Positions 63,376 through 64,000 of a DNA stretch of 64,000 nt are shown piece by piece (within the stretch, counting starts at the first letter, position 1; the number at the start of each line of letters is the position of its first letter). The notes under the pieces were generated by a model. It saw only the letters and a list, made by a program, of their open reading frames with translations. It was not told where the DNA came from and searched no databases. The stretch is taken from NCBI RefSeq assembly GCF_014773275.1, contig NZ_JACWMW010000002.1:1116001-1180000 (forward strand). The letters run 5' to 3'. The position numbers were made by a program, and so were the translations under genes. Origin of the DNA: Mucilaginibacter rigui (lineage in GTDB: Bacteria; Bacteroidota; Bacteroidia; Sphingobacteriales; Sphingobacteriaceae).

Positions 63376-64000
63376 ATGGAAATCAACGTATTAAATCTAT
63401 CAGGTAAAGAAACAGGTGCCAAGGTGCAGCTGCCTGAGTCCGTATTCGGAGTAGAGCCTAACGATCATGCTATTTACTTAGATGTAAAGCAGTTCTTAGC
63501 AAACCAACGCCAGGGTACGCACAAATCAAAACAACGTAATGAAATTGCAGGTTCAACCCGCAAATTACATAAACAAAAAGGTACAGGCGGCGCCCGTGCA
63601 GGTAGCATCAAATCTCCATTGTTTAATGGTGGTGGTCGTGTTTTCGGTCCGCAGCCACGTGATTACAGCTTTAAGTTGAATAAAAAACTTAAATCACTGG
63701 CACGTAAATCGGCTTTATCATACAAAGCACAAGACAATAACATTTTAGTATTGGAAGATATCAGCTTCGACGCTATTAAAACCAAAACTTATGTTAAAAT
63801 GGTTGCAGACCTAAATGTTACTGATGTTAAAACATTATTAGTATTAGCTTCTGCAAATGAGAATGTGTATTTATCAAGCAGGAACCTTAAGAAAACGAAA
63901 GTTATCACTGCCGATCAGTTAAACACTTATGACGTGTTAAACGCTGGCAAACTTTTGTTAACTGAAGGCGCTGTTAAAACTTTGGAGGAAGCATTAGCTA
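63376..64000 (+). CDS. rplD: 50S ribosomal protein L4, N-terminal part (right edge of window)
   Basis: The frame starts with ATG at 63376, one base after the rplC stop, and is open to the right edge. The visible 208 residues begin [20 protein letters not shown] and include the L4 extended loop [20 protein letters not shown] followed by [20 protein letters not shown]. The order L3-L4 is the standard S10 operon order. The C-terminus and the following L23 and L2 genes lie outside the window. Confidence 0.97.
   Translation, partial: MEINVLNLSGKETGAKVQLPESVFGVEPNDHAIYLDVKQFLANQRQGTHKSKQRNEIAGSTRKLHKQKGTGGARAGSIKSPLFNGGGRVFGPQPRDYSFKLNKKLKSLARKSALSYKAQDNNILVLEDISFDAIKTKTYVKMVADLNVTDVKTLLVLASANENVYLSSRNLKKTKVITADQLNTYDVLNAGKLLLTEGAVKTLEEALA

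Overview
The window looks like a chromosomal segment from a Bacteroidota bacterium of the Sphingobacteriaceae, most like Mucilaginibacter or Pedobacter. This is inferred from gene content and promoter style, not from a database search. The supporting features are promoters of the TTG-N19-TAnnTTTG type (rpsL, rplC, a VOC gene), almost no Shine-Dalgarno sequences, a carboxypeptidase-regulatory-domain TonB receptor, barrel-less MG2/plug proteins, families typical of the group (DUF2911, DUF3810, DUF5777), and intergenic palindromic repeats. No transposase, integrase, prophage, rRNA or CRISPR array was seen.

Layout. 1-6064: the tail of a DUF58/BatA/DUF4175-type membrane operon with overlapping genes. 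6192-9164: a TldD/TldE (PmbA) pair. 9195-9791: a small membrane protein. 10192-17518: a GH127-type beta-L-arabinofuranosidase followed by all four enzymes of trans-4-hydroxy-L-proline catabolism (pyrroline-4-hydroxy-2-carboxylate deaminase, alpha-ketoglutarate semialdehyde dehydrogenase, 4-hydroxyproline 2-epimerase, FAD D-hydroxyproline oxidase). An AraC-type regulator lies nearby (21278). 17604-21095, minus strand: DUF5777, YceI, and an ECF sigma factor translationally coupled to a membrane/barrel protein. 22183-28337: a lipoprotein, a propeller-like protein, a DES-type sphingolipid desaturase, an EamA half-transporter and a TonB-linked receptor. 28532-42610: an MG2/plug protein, two paralogous GT39-like glycosyltransferases, DUF2911, a DUF3810 putative metalloprotease, a penicillin/AHL acylase-family Ntn hydrolase, a LolA-like protein, an MBL-fold hydrolase and an esterase. 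42813-48771: a Tat-exported phosphocholine-type phospholipase C, a GNAT, a sugar mutarotase with a GH29 alpha-L-fucosidase, and two DinB-like proteins. 49022-54407: an acyl-CoA dehydrogenase, a serine hydrolase, lipoproteins and tRNA-Gly(GCC). 55119-64000: rpsL-rpsG-fusA-rpsJ, then a roughly 4.1 kb interruption, then rplC-rplD running off the right edge.

Two observations stand out. First, the arabinofuranosidase next to a complete hydroxyproline pathway suggests a locus for scavenging plant hydroxyproline-rich glycoproteins (extensins): trimming Hyp-linked arabinosides and then oxidising the hydroxyproline to 2-oxoglutarate. Second, the str/S10 ribosomal block is cut between rpsJ and rplC by a terminator, a long palindrome, four minus-strand genes and a prephenate dehydrogenase of the fungal TYR1 type; rplC has its own promoter. 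Three families of dispersed intergenic repeats and two candidate small RNAs were also noted.
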